Positions 17,880 through 25,745 of a stretch of DNA of 34,442 nucleotides are shown here, in pieces. Source of the stretch: Paenibacillus oceani. Its GTDB lineage: Bacteria > Bacillota > Bacilli > Paenibacillales > NBRC-103111. The position numbers were made by a program, and so were the translations under genes. The notes beneath the pieces are model-generated. The model saw only the letters and a program-made list of their open reading frames with translations, was not told where the DNA came from and ran no database searches. The stretch is from the NCBI RefSeq assembly GCF_014705615.1, contig NZ_JACXJA010000033.1, forward strand, positions 1 through 34,442. Direction: 5' to 3'. The first letter of the stretch is position 1; each line of letters starts with the position of its first letter.

Positions 17880-19550
17880 TTAATCAATAAAGTCCAGCTT
17901 GCTCAAAACTCGTTTAAGCATCGTTACCGTTTGAGCGCGTGTCGCCGAACGGTACGTTTCAAGCTGCGTGTCGGACATGCCGACCATAAAGCCTGCGGAC
18001 AACGCTTTGGCAACCTCTGTATCCGCCCAAACGATCCATTCGGTGTCGTTCCATTCGGCTAACAGTTTGGATTGCTTAGAGGCGTCCATAGCGATCTCTC
18101 CGCCGGCATACTGATAAGCCCGGACGATAATCGCCGCCAGCTCTTCCCGTGTGATCGAATCGTCAGGACGGAACGTATCGTCCTCGTACCCGTTGATGAT
18201 ACCGGCTTTCGCTGCAGCTGCAATGATGCCGGAGTACCAGTCACTCGTCTTGACGTCGCTAAAATAGGTCACGCCATTAATCTCAACAAGACCAAAAGCA
18301 CGCACGGCCAGTGCAACAAACTCAGCCCGGGTCAAGTTGCGGTTCGGCTCAAACGTTGAGTCGGTAGCGCCTTCGACGATCAATTTGCTGGCGAGCAGCT
18401 CGATATCCGATTTGGCCCAGTGGCCGCTTACGTCGTTAAACGTCTTGTTAAGCTCGATTACGGTATAAATGCTGTTCCCTGTGCGCCAGAACGTTGCTTC
18501 CGAGTCTGTGATCGAACCCGGTACGAAGCTAAGCTTCCGGGTATCCGGATTGTAAAGGACGATCGCAGCCGATTTGGAAGGTTTTTGCAGCAGTGGGATT
18601 TTCCGCTTCACGTATTGATCGAATACATGAACCGGCTTCTTGTTGCCGTCTTTCCCTTCAACCGCGAACTGAACATCGAACGCATTGGATAGCGCCTTTG
18701 CGCCAAGTTTTTCAATAGCATCGGCTACAGATTCGGCTGCATCTCCGGACAGCAGCTTCATTCCGACATGAATATTCACATCAGCTACATCCGACTGAAC
18801 CGCATCCGCAAGCTGTTTCAAATCGATAGCACCCAGAGGCAGTATGTATGAGCCTTCTTTAGAAACAATATTCAAAACCGAACCGTGCTGGGCGCCAACA
18901 AGAGCCGATGCCGGAATAGAAGCCGTTTCCCCTTTGACGCGGATTGTGACTTCCTTGTACTTGGCAAGTGCGGCTTTCAGTTTATCTGCGTCGACTTTAC
19001 CGTCGTCGGATGCATCGATTACGTCGGTCACGTCACCCGGTTGTTCCGAGCCGCCGCCTTCGTTACCGTTGCTTCCGCCATTTTCGGAACCGCCGCCCGT
19101 ACTGCCGCCACTACCCGAACCCGGATCTGGATCCGGATCGCTATCATCGGACTCGCGGTATATCAGTCCGCTGACTTCGCCGCCATAGGAAAAATAGACA
19201 GCATCGTATACGGACGAAATTACCATATTGTCCACACTGTATGTAGAGGTTTGGTTCTCGTATACAGTCCGGATGACCGAAATGTCCCTAATATGAGTTC
19301 CATCTCTGCCGTATACCCCCAGAGTGATCGGGGAGTGATTATAGACCGCATCTCCGATCGTCCCATCAAACTTGATTTGACCGGACAAATTCCCGTCGTA
19401 GGCGAAGGAGCCGTTAAATTTCATTGCAGCCGATGCCAGGATAGGGAGCAGCATCGATACAATCATTAGAGCTGCAAGGAGTTGCGACGTTTTTTTCAAT
19501 AATTTCTTCTTCATCAGTAGGTTCCCGCTCCTTCTTTTATTATCGCTCAT
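17880..19550 (-). CDS. S-layer homology (SLH) domain surface protein, copy 1
   Basis: This 556-residue exported protein has a signal peptide (KKKLLKKTSQLLAALMIVSM..., likely cut after ASA near residue 41), a beta-rich N-terminal region, a flexible Asp/Pro then Gly/Ser linker (about 134-172), a central region of about 190 residues, and three SLH repeats from residue 371 with the cell-wall-binding motifs LTRAEF, ITREEL and ATRAQ. SLH domains hold proteins on pyruvylated secondary cell-wall polymer. Two starts are possible: ATG 19550 after AAAGGAGGTG, or ATG 19514 after AAGGAGCGGG, which gives a more typical signal peptide. It is a tandem paralogue of the gene immediately upstream. It may be an S-layer protein or glycosylated surface protein. 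Confidence 0.92.
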   Translation of the reverse strand: MSDNKRRSGNLLMKKKLLKKTSQLLAALMIVSMLLPILASAAMKFNGSFAYDGNLSGQIKFDGTIGDAVYNHSPITLGVYGRDGTHIRDISVIRTVYENQTSTYSVDNMVISSVYDAVYFSYGGEVSGLIYRESDDSDPDPDPGSGSGGSTGGGSENGGSNGNEGGGSEQPGDVTDVIDASDDGKVDADKLKAALAKYKEVTIRVKGETASIPASALVGAQHGSVLNIVSKEGSYILPLGAIDLKQLADAVQSDVADVNIHVGMKLLSGDAAESVADAIEKLGAKALSNAFDVQFAVEGKDGNKKPVHVFDQYVKRKIPLLQKPSKSAAIVLYNPDTRKLSFVPGSITDSEATFWRTGNSIYTVIELNKTFNDVSGHWAKSDIELLASKLIVEGATDSTFEPNRNLTRAEFVALAVRAFGLVEINGVTYFSDVKTSDWYSGIIAAAAKAGIINGYEDDTFRPDDSITREELAAIIVRAYQYAGGEIAMDASKQSKLLAEWNDTEWIVWADTEVAKALSAGFMVGMSDTQLETYRSATRAQTVTMLKRVLSKLDFID

Positions 19551-19629
19551 CTCGTCTTTCCACCTCCTTTCATGAGGGCATCAACTACACTTAACCAATG
19601 AAAAGGGAGTTGAAACAGAAAACATACAA

Positions 19630-19666
19630 AAAAATGAAAACCATGCTTCCCCATGAGGAAGCATGG
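19630..19666 (-). terminator. Terminator between the two SLH genes
   Basis: On the minus strand CCATGCTTCC and GGAAGCATGG form a perfect 10-bp stem with a 6-base loop (19641-19666), followed by TTTTCATTTTTTT. It lies 14 bases after the stop of SLH copy 2, so copy 1 probably has its own promoter in the remaining 80 bases. Confidence 0.92.
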
Positions 19667-19679
19667 CCGGACACAGGAA

Positions 19680-21323
19680 CTACTCGATAAAATTAACTTC
19701 CGATAAGAACCGCTTCAGCATCGCTGCTGTTTGTGCACGCGTCGCTTGACCGTATGTCTCCAGAGTCGTATCCGTCATCCCGTTCATCAGTCCGGATGCG
19801 ATCGCTTGAGCCACTTCCTGATGCCCCCAGACAATCCGGTCGCTGTCGGACCATTTGGACAAAATCTGGGCTTGTGTGGAAGCATCCACAGTAGTTTTGC
19901 CGCCCGCGTACTTGTAAGCTCTTACTACGATCGCAGCAAGCTCTTCGCGAGTAATCTGGGCATTCGGCCGAAACGTGCCGTCTTCGTAGCCGTCCACAAG
20001 ACCGGCTTTAGCGGCGGCGCCGACAACGCCGGCATACCAGTCGCTCTCATTCACATCGTTAAAGTACGTTGCGCTTGTTACATTGCTCAGTCCAAGCGAT
20101 CTAACGATTAACGCTGCGAATTCGGCACGGGTAATATTGCGATCCGGCTCGAAAGTCGTATCCGTTACACCGTCGATAATCAGTTTGCCGGCCAGCAGAT
20201 CAATGTACGATTTGCCCCAGTGACCAGTTACGTCGGTGAACGATTTGGTAAGCTCCAGTGCGGTGTACACGCTGTTGCCATTGCGCCAGAATTCGGCTTC
20301 CGTATCGGAAAGCTGACCTGGAACGAAGCTGAGCGTCTTGGAGCTTGTGTTATACAGTGCAACCGTACCTGTAGCGGAAGGTTTCTCCGATAGAGGCAGC
20401 TTGCGTTTGATATACCGGTCGAACGAGTCGACTGCCGCTTTTTTACCGTCCTTGCCTTCGATCGAGATCGAGAAGTCGACAGCGTCGGCCAACTGCTTAC
20501 CGCCTAATGCGGAGATAGCATCAGATACCGCTGTGGCATCGTCGCCGGTCAGTTTCTTAATGCCGATGTTCAGCTTCAGATCGTCTGTACTGGAATCAAT
20601 TTGCTTCGCCAACGTTTCGAAATCGAAAGCATCCAGCGGTAAAATGTAGGCGCCTTGATCCGCAACGACGTTCAAGATCGAACCCTCTTTAGCATTCAGC
20701 AAAGCCGACACCGGAATGGATACCGAATCCCCATTCACTTTGATCGTAACTTCGGTGAACTTGTCGATAGCGTTTTTCAAATCATTCGCGTTTACCGACC
20801 CATTGGAAGCCTCGATTACACTTCCGTTAGTCGGTGGAATAAATCCGCCGCCACCGCCAATGCCACAATATGTACAGGGAGTTGATGGCTGACGATATAC
20901 ATTTTCCGTTACACTGTTGTCGTATTTGAAGTAGATGGCGTCGTATACACTATTTAATACTGTGCTTGGAATACTGTAATAAGAAGTGCCATCCTCGTAG
21001 GTTGCTTTCGAAACTTGTAGCGTCTGAATAAAATCTCCGTTTTTGCTGTAAACGCCAACAGTTACCGTGTTTTGCTCATAAACGTCATCCCCGACAGTAT
21101 CTCCGTCGTTGTTGAAATAAACATTCCCGCTCACAGTCCCATTGGAACTAAAAGTACCTGAAAAATAAATGCCTGCGGAAGCAAGGGCTGGAACGAGCAT
21201 GGACAAGATCAGTAAAGTGGCCAGCAAGCCCGAGGTCTTCTTCGTGATCGTTTTGTTCAACAATCGTCTCCCGCTCCTTCTCTTTATTTGGTTATCCTCT
21301 GGGAGTAAATAGAGTCTCCTCAT
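19680..21323 (-). CDS. S-layer homology (SLH) domain surface protein, copy 2
   Basis: It is colinear with copy 1 along its whole length: signal peptide (NKTITKKTSGLLATLLILSM...ASA), beta-rich N-terminal region, linker, the same central region (VIEASNGSVNANDLKNAIDK...), and three SLH repeats with ITRAEF, ITREEL and ATRAQ. The linker differs, having a CTYC pair followed by a Gly run instead of Asp/Pro/Ser. The ATG at 21323 follows AAGGAGGTG; an in-frame GTG at 21338 lies inside that ribosome site and is unlikely. Alignment with copy 1 points to a further internal start, TTG at 21260 after AGAAGGAGCGGG, giving a classic 27-residue signal peptide. Which start is used is open. Confidence 0.9.
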   Translation of the reverse strand: MRRLYLLPEDNQIKRRSGRRLLNKTITKKTSGLLATLLILSMLVPALASAGIYFSGTFSSNGTVSGNVYFNNDGDTVGDDVYEQNTVTVGVYSKNGDFIQTLQVSKATYEDGTSYYSIPSTVLNSVYDAIYFKYDNSVTENVYRQPSTPCTYCGIGGGGGFIPPTNGSVIEASNGSVNANDLKNAIDKFTEVTIKVNGDSVSIPVSALLNAKEGSILNVVADQGAYILPLDAFDFETLAKQIDSSTDDLKLNIGIKKLTGDDATAVSDAISALGGKQLADAVDFSISIEGKDGKKAAVDSFDRYIKRKLPLSEKPSATGTVALYNTSSKTLSFVPGQLSDTEAEFWRNGNSVYTALELTKSFTDVTGHWGKSYIDLLAGKLIIDGVTDTTFEPDRNITRAEFAALIVRSLGLSNVTSATYFNDVNESDWYAGVVGAAAKAGLVDGYEDGTFRPNAQITREELAAIVVRAYKYAGGKTTVDASTQAQILSKWSDSDRIVWGHQEVAQAIASGLMNGMTDTTLETYGQATRAQTAAMLKRFLSEVNFIE

Positions 21324-21484
21324 AAAGGTTTCGTTCACCTCCTTCCCGTGAAGACGTCCATTTTCATTACCCTGTCTATAAACATTCGAAACAATTGGTA
21401 TTTTTAATGGGGGTTGGAGATGAATTCCATTTAAAAAGTTTTCATAGTGGGATTTGCAGCTGATGAAGGGCGGAGGGAGAATAG

Positions 21485-21516
21485 AAAACCCTCGCTCCTG
21501 GAGGGGGAGGCGAGGG
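21485..21516 (-). terminator. Terminator after the O-antigen-ligase-like gene
   Basis: On the minus strand CCCTCG/CGAGGG with an inner CTCC/GGAG form a stem (21489-21516) followed by TTTTCTATT. It lies about 18 bases after the stop at 21534. Confidence 0.75.
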
Positions 21517-21533
21517 TGGAGGTTAAATCATTC

Positions 21534-24020
21534 TTATTGCATTTGCAGCAATTTCTCTATTTCGTTTTTCTCGTTCGGATTTTTGGCAATCAGCTTGTTA
21601 TACAACTCTTGGTCCGACTTCCCTTGCTTCATAACCGAGGCCAAGTACCAGCGAATGATGGTCTGGATATTCGCATCGTCAATATTGCCGCCAATGGAGC
21701 CTTTTAATGCTTCGGCAGCAGCATTGTAATCACCTTTACCGTAGTAGGCTTGGCCCGCTGCAGAGATCAGAGTGACGGAAAGATCAAAGGCCGCCCCTTG
21801 CATTTGAGCATCCGGCAACGTCTTCAGATGTTCAATCTTCTGGATAACGGTTTGGTATGCCCCGATCACCTTATCCGCATGTTGATCCGCTAAAGCTTTA
21901 TTGCTTCCTGCTCGAGCGGCCTGACTACGCTGCAAATGCATCGTAGCAAAACTGTCGTACAACGAAGTGTCCCAAGGATACTTCTCTAACCCTTCTGTAG
22001 CCAGCTCCAACAATTTATCCGGATCATTTTTCAGCGAATACAGTTGGTACTCTTGTCCATAAATAGACTTGTTATGAGGCTCCTTGGTTCTCGCAGCTTG
22101 AATCAAAGTGACAGCCTCGTTGAATATATTTTCATCCTTGTTCTGGGAGTACAGTTGTATCAGAAAACCAACCTTGGTAAGTACATAATCGGGATGCGTC
22201 GCTTTTAAATCTAACGCTCCGTTCAGCGGATTCATAATCTCCTGCAGCGGTTTTTGAGCTGCCGCGTTGTTTAAGGACGCAGCGAATCTGGAGTTTGCGC
22301 TCATGGAAGTTGCAGAATAAATGAATGTAACAATAGCGATGACCCCAAGCATAATTGGATAGGAGATCCGCCACTTCGTAAAAAAGCTTTTATTCGTAAA
22401 TGCCAGTTCCTTCGTTGAAAAGCCAGAAACCATCCCGCCGAGACAAAGGAAAACAAGCGAAGCGATAAAGGCGTAACTCATCTCAAAGTCAATTACACTG
22501 TGAACGAGCAGAGAAATCGCAATAATGTAGAAAATAAAAGTGTTTCGGCGTGATGTTTCATCACTCGTTATATACGACCGGATATACTGGTACATAATGT
22601 ACAGCAGGAATGCAGCTAAGATTAGAATACCGAGCGTGCCCACTTCAATCCAAAATTGAAGGAAGAAGTTATGCGCTTGTCTACTGGTGTACGGGTTGTT
22701 CTGGTATTTCTCATACAAAGCGGCCCATCCGCCGCCGCCGGCCCCAGTGATCGGGTAATCGCCGATTAGCTTGAACGCATCTTTGTAGAAGGTTGTCCGT
22801 TCCAATACACTATGCTGCTCAAAGTTAATATTTTCTATCCGTTTTTCGAGCGTGTCGGGCAACATTTTACGAATCGGCGAATCGCTGGTCAGAATATAAA
22901 AGCCGATAAGCCCGACTACAACGGCCAACACGGGCAGAGCGAACGACGAAAATTTAAAGGATAGCCACGATACTTGCTTTTCCAAAAAACGAATGCCGAG
23001 AAAACGGTGAATCAGGAACGTAACGGCTGCGACTCCAACAGTAGCGATTAGGAGGTACGTCCAGCCTTCCAACACTTTAGGATCGGATAAGCCGAGCAAA
23101 GATACTTTGCCGTCTGGGGTCCGTGTCGCTAATATTCTAGAGACGATGTCGTTCCCTACAGCGTTCATCTTGTCCGTAATGGCGAACGATCCTAAGCTGG
23201 CTATGACCAGGTATCCTAAAAATAAAAACTGTTTTTTAAGCGAGATAAAAGGAAGAACCAGTAGCAGCACAAACGGGATGACGACAATGCCCCCCCGCGA
23301 GAGAGTAAGCCAAAACGATACAATAATTGGGACGAGCATTAAGCTATGTCCAGCTATGGCGTACCATTTACGGGAATGAACAAGAAGATACAAGCAAGCA
23401 AATAATGCTGCCATCAGAAAAGCCGCATACGCATTGGCATATTGGAATACGGAAGTAAGACGCAAGCCTTGATCCGTCAGCATCACGCCGTCTCTTGCAT
23501 ACGCGTTGCCGAACAAGTTCAAAATCCCATACAGCACAATGACATAGCTGCACATCACAATCGCGTTTCGAAGGATACTGTTACCCAGTTGGTTTTTATT
23601 CAAATAAATGCCTATAACAAAAAAAGACGAGTACATGATTTGAAGGAAAATCATCTTTGTGGACAAATGATCCGAAGCTGCTGTGAACGACGAAATCACA
23701 TAAGTCAACGGAATCAGCCATACACCAATCGACAATAAATCCGCCCGATCCTTCAGCCTCCAGTTACTGAAAAAATAAATTGCGATGAATATCAGGATAA
23801 ACGAACTCCAAAGCAGCGCGGAAAAAATCGGGCTTTCGAACGAATTGACCGCAAAAAGCTGGTTGGACTCACCGTTAAATAAAGCCGTCTGAAATGAAGA
23901 AAAAAACATAAATGCGACTACAAAAAACATAGTTAGCCAGTAAAGAATCGACGTTTCCTCTGTATTGCGCTGCCTCTGCTTGGCAGCTTTGCTACTTTTT
24001 CCGTAGACGGGTTGACTCAT
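21534..24020 (-). CDS. O-antigen ligase family membrane protein with TPR tail
   Basis: This 828-residue protein has about a dozen membrane spans (residues 25-530) and a soluble C-terminal half of helical TPR-like repeats (about 590-828). Family features are the TLSRGG motif (239-244), RLTSVFQYANAYAAF (187-201), a long extracellular loop with GAGGGGWAALYEKYQ (426-440), and QAHNFFLQFWIEVGTLG (448-464) with the conserved His450 of WaaL/PglL/Wzy-type enzymes. Such proteins move a lipid-linked glycan onto an acceptor or polymerise it. The TPR tail may bind a protein acceptor. Related ligases (WsfB of Paenibacillus alvei) are linked to S-layer protein glycosylation. It lies just upstream of two SLH genes and divergent from a glycan locus. 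Confidence 0.87.
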   Translation of the reverse strand: MSQPVYGKSSKAAKQRQRNTEETSILYWLTMFFVVAFMFFSSFQTALFNGESNQLFAVNSFESPIFSALLWSSFILIFIAIYFFSNWRLKDRADLLSIGVWLIPLTYVISSFTAASDHLSTKMIFLQIMYSSFFVIGIYLNKNQLGNSILRNAIVMCSYVIVLYGILNLFGNAYARDGVMLTDQGLRLTSVFQYANAYAAFLMAALFACLYLLVHSRKWYAIAGHSLMLVPIIVSFWLTLSRGGIVVIPFVLLLVLPFISLKKQFLFLGYLVIASLGSFAITDKMNAVGNDIVSRILATRTPDGKVSLLGLSDPKVLEGWTYLLIATVGVAAVTFLIHRFLGIRFLEKQVSWLSFKFSSFALPVLAVVVGLIGFYILTSDSPIRKMLPDTLEKRIENINFEQHSVLERTTFYKDAFKLIGDYPITGAGGGGWAALYEKYQNNPYTSRQAHNFFLQFWIEVGTLGILILAAFLLYIMYQYIRSYITSDETSRRNTFIFYIIAISLLVHSVIDFEMSYAFIASLVFLCLGGMVSGFSTKELAFTNKSFFTKWRISYPIMLGVIAIVTFIYSATSMSANSRFAASLNNAAAQKPLQEIMNPLNGALDLKATHPDYVLTKVGFLIQLYSQNKDENIFNEAVTLIQAARTKEPHNKSIYGQEYQLYSLKNDPDKLLELATEGLEKYPWDTSLYDSFATMHLQRSQAARAGSNKALADQHADKVIGAYQTVIQKIEHLKTLPDAQMQGAAFDLSVTLISAAGQAYYGKGDYNAAAEALKGSIGGNIDDANIQTIIRWYLASVMKQGKSDQELYNKLIAKNPNEKNEIEKLLQMQ

Positions 24021-24103
24021 TGCGATAGTACCTCGTTTCTCTTCTCCTTATATATGGTGTTATTTTATCATTGGATTGGGGAATTAGGAAGAGTGGTGTT
24101 TTA

Positions 24104-24235
24104 ATGACGATGATCCATGATACCGCATGGGACAACAGTACAGTAAAGGTAAAAGGTCAGTTCTTCGGAAACGCTACACCGGAGGAGGCCCGATCAACTT
24201 ACAACTCGAGAGGCAATCTTGACGCTCTAGTTTAA
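24104..24235 (+). CDS. Possible small ORF of 43 residues
   Basis: ATG 24104, preceded by AGGAAGAGTGG, opens a frame beginning MTMIHDTAWDNSTVKVKGQF and ending EARSTYNSRGNLDALV. The residue mix is protein-like and it has a ribosome site, but I recognise no family. It could be the relic of a longer gene or a coincidence. Confidence 0.25.
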   Translation: MTMIHDTAWDNSTVKVKGQFFGNATPEEARSTYNSRGNLDALV

Positions 24236-24499
24236 AGAGTTTAAAGTATAAAGCGTATCTTGAGTTTGAGGGTTCAATGATTCAATTGGTCCATGCTGCG
24301 TTGTTGGCGCTGCATCATGCAGCCATGGTTAGTCCGCGATTCATATTGCCACGGCATTATTCTTGATTCGTCACGAGGCAATTTCCGCAATTTCCGTAAA
24401 TTTGGTGCCCTTTATCTTCTCGCGTATCTTCAGGACCTGGAGGTGGCGAAGTTTTGACGTTTATAAAATAAATAATAACTATAACACATTACTTCATTA

Positions 24500-24508
24500 T
24501 GCTATAAT
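24500..24508 (+). promoter_or_regulatory. Extended -10 promoter of the glycan locus
   Basis: TGCTATAAT (24500-24508) is a perfect extended -10 element about 40 bases before the aminotransferase start. The -35 position (TATAAC, 24480-24485) is poor, as extended -10 promoters allow. Confidence 0.65.
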
Positions 24509-24547
24509 GTGCTTGTTTGAAATAAAGATAAATGTAGGAGGCCCCTA

Positions 24548-25675
24548 ATGTCTATTCAACTATTTACGCCAACTTTTAGGGTAGACGAATGTCTAGAAGA
24601 GATTAGAGAATGTCTTGAAAAGGGATGGACCGGCTTAGGTTTTAAGACTGTTGAATTTGAGAAAAAGTGGATGGAATATACTGGTTTACCTAACGCTCAT
24701 TTTATTAGTTCTGCTACAGTTGGTTTAAGTTTAGCTTTAAAAGTACTAAAGATGGAGAATGGATGGAGCAATGACACCGAAGTTATTACTACTCCTCTTA
24801 CATTTGTTTCAACTAATCACGCCATTTTGTATGAAGATTTAACTCCGGTTTTTGCTGATGTTGATCAATTCCTTTGTTTGGACCCGGTAGATGTGGAAAA
24901 AAAGATTACACCAAACACTAGAGCGATTATGTTTGTTGGAATTGGCGGGAACTCAGGACAATATCACGAGATAGTGAAATTATGCAATAAATATAATTTA
25001 AAATTAATTCTTGACGCCGCACATATGGCAGGAACTCGTGTTAATGGAGAAATACCGGGCAAAGAAGCTGATGTAGCAGTTTATTCTTTCCAAGCAGTTA
25101 AAAATTTGCCAACAGCTGACTCTGGAATGATTTGCTTTAAAGAAAAGAGTCATGACGATATTTGTAGAAAATTAACGTGGCTTGGAATTAACAAAGATAC
25201 TTATGCTCGATCTAACGATAAAGGTGCATACAAGTGGAAATACGATGTTGAGTATGTTGGTTATAAGTATCATGGAAATTCGATAATGGCGAGTATTGGA
25301 TTGGTCCAACTAAAATACTTGGATGCAGACAATGCCTATAGAAGACAACTAGCTAGCTGGTATGATAAGAATTTTGAAAACCACTTCAGTAAAATTAGAC
25401 CAATTTCAGTTGCGGAAACTTGTGAGTCGTCTAGACATCTGTATGTTATTCAGGTTGATAACCGAGATGAACTGCTACTTGCTTTAAATGAAAGTGAAGT
25501 CTACCCTGGGGTTCATTATCGAGACAACACAGAATACTCAATGTATAGCCATGCTAAAGGAACTTGTCCAAATAGTCACTATCTCTCAGAAAGAATATTA
25601 TCATTGCCGATGCATTTAAGACTCAGTAAGAACGAGATTGACCATATTTCAAAATTGATTATAAAATATGCATAG
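24548..25675 (+). CDS. DegT/DnrJ/EryC1/StrS-family sugar aminotransferase
   Basis: This 375-residue PLP enzyme transfers an amino group to a keto group of a nucleotide-linked sugar. The catalytic lysine is Lys185 in YSFQAVKNLPTADSG, and the cofactor-ring aspartate motif is LILDAAHMAGT (Asp156, His159). TTPLTFVSTNHAILY is the typical substrate-region block. TAGGAGG (24535-24541) precedes the ATG. With rmlA and rmlD downstream it may make a dTDP-amino-deoxy sugar, as FdtB does for dTDP-Fuc3NAc in S-layer glycans, and the GNAT enzyme downstream could acetylate it; the exact sugar cannot be read from sequence. It is AT-rich, unlike the left half of the window. Confidence 0.88.
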   Translation: MSIQLFTPTFRVDECLEEIRECLEKGWTGLGFKTVEFEKKWMEYTGLPNAHFISSATVGLSLALKVLKMENGWSNDTEVITTPLTFVSTNHAILYEDLTPVFADVDQFLCLDPVDVEKKITPNTRAIMFVGIGGNSGQYHEIVKLCNKYNLKLILDAAHMAGTRVNGEIPGKEADVAVYSFQAVKNLPTADSGMICFKEKSHDDICRKLTWLGINKDTYARSNDKGAYKWKYDVEYVGYKYHGNSIMASIGLVQLKYLDADNAYRRQLASWYDKNFENHFSKIRPISVAETCESSRHLYVIQVDNRDELLLALNESEVYPGVHYRDNTEYSMYSHAKGTCPNSHYLSERILSLPMHLRLSKNEIDHISKLIIKYA

Positions 25676-25700
25676 TCTCACGACTATGCATATTTTATAA
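25659..25700 (+). terminator. 18-bp perfect hairpin after the aminotransferase gene
   Basis: TTATAAAATATGCATAGT (25659-25676) and its exact complement (25683-25700) enclose a 6-base loop and include the stop codon. The A-rich and T-rich ends make it work as a terminator in either direction. It would separate this gene from the IS and from rmlA. Confidence 0.75.
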
Positions 25701-25745
25701 GAGAATGTAATAATTATTGGCTAGTTAAAGTAGTACTGTTTTCCT

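Larger units (their letters stand above)
24021..24547. other. 527-bp divergent region between ligase gene and glycan locus
   Basis: It contains the start signals for both directions, a possible 43-codon gene (24104-24235) and an extended -10 promoter for the plus-strand locus. The base composition changes here, from mixed on the left to strongly AT-rich on the right of about 24450, marking a likely boundary of transferred DNA. Nothing else was recognised. Confidence 0.5.
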
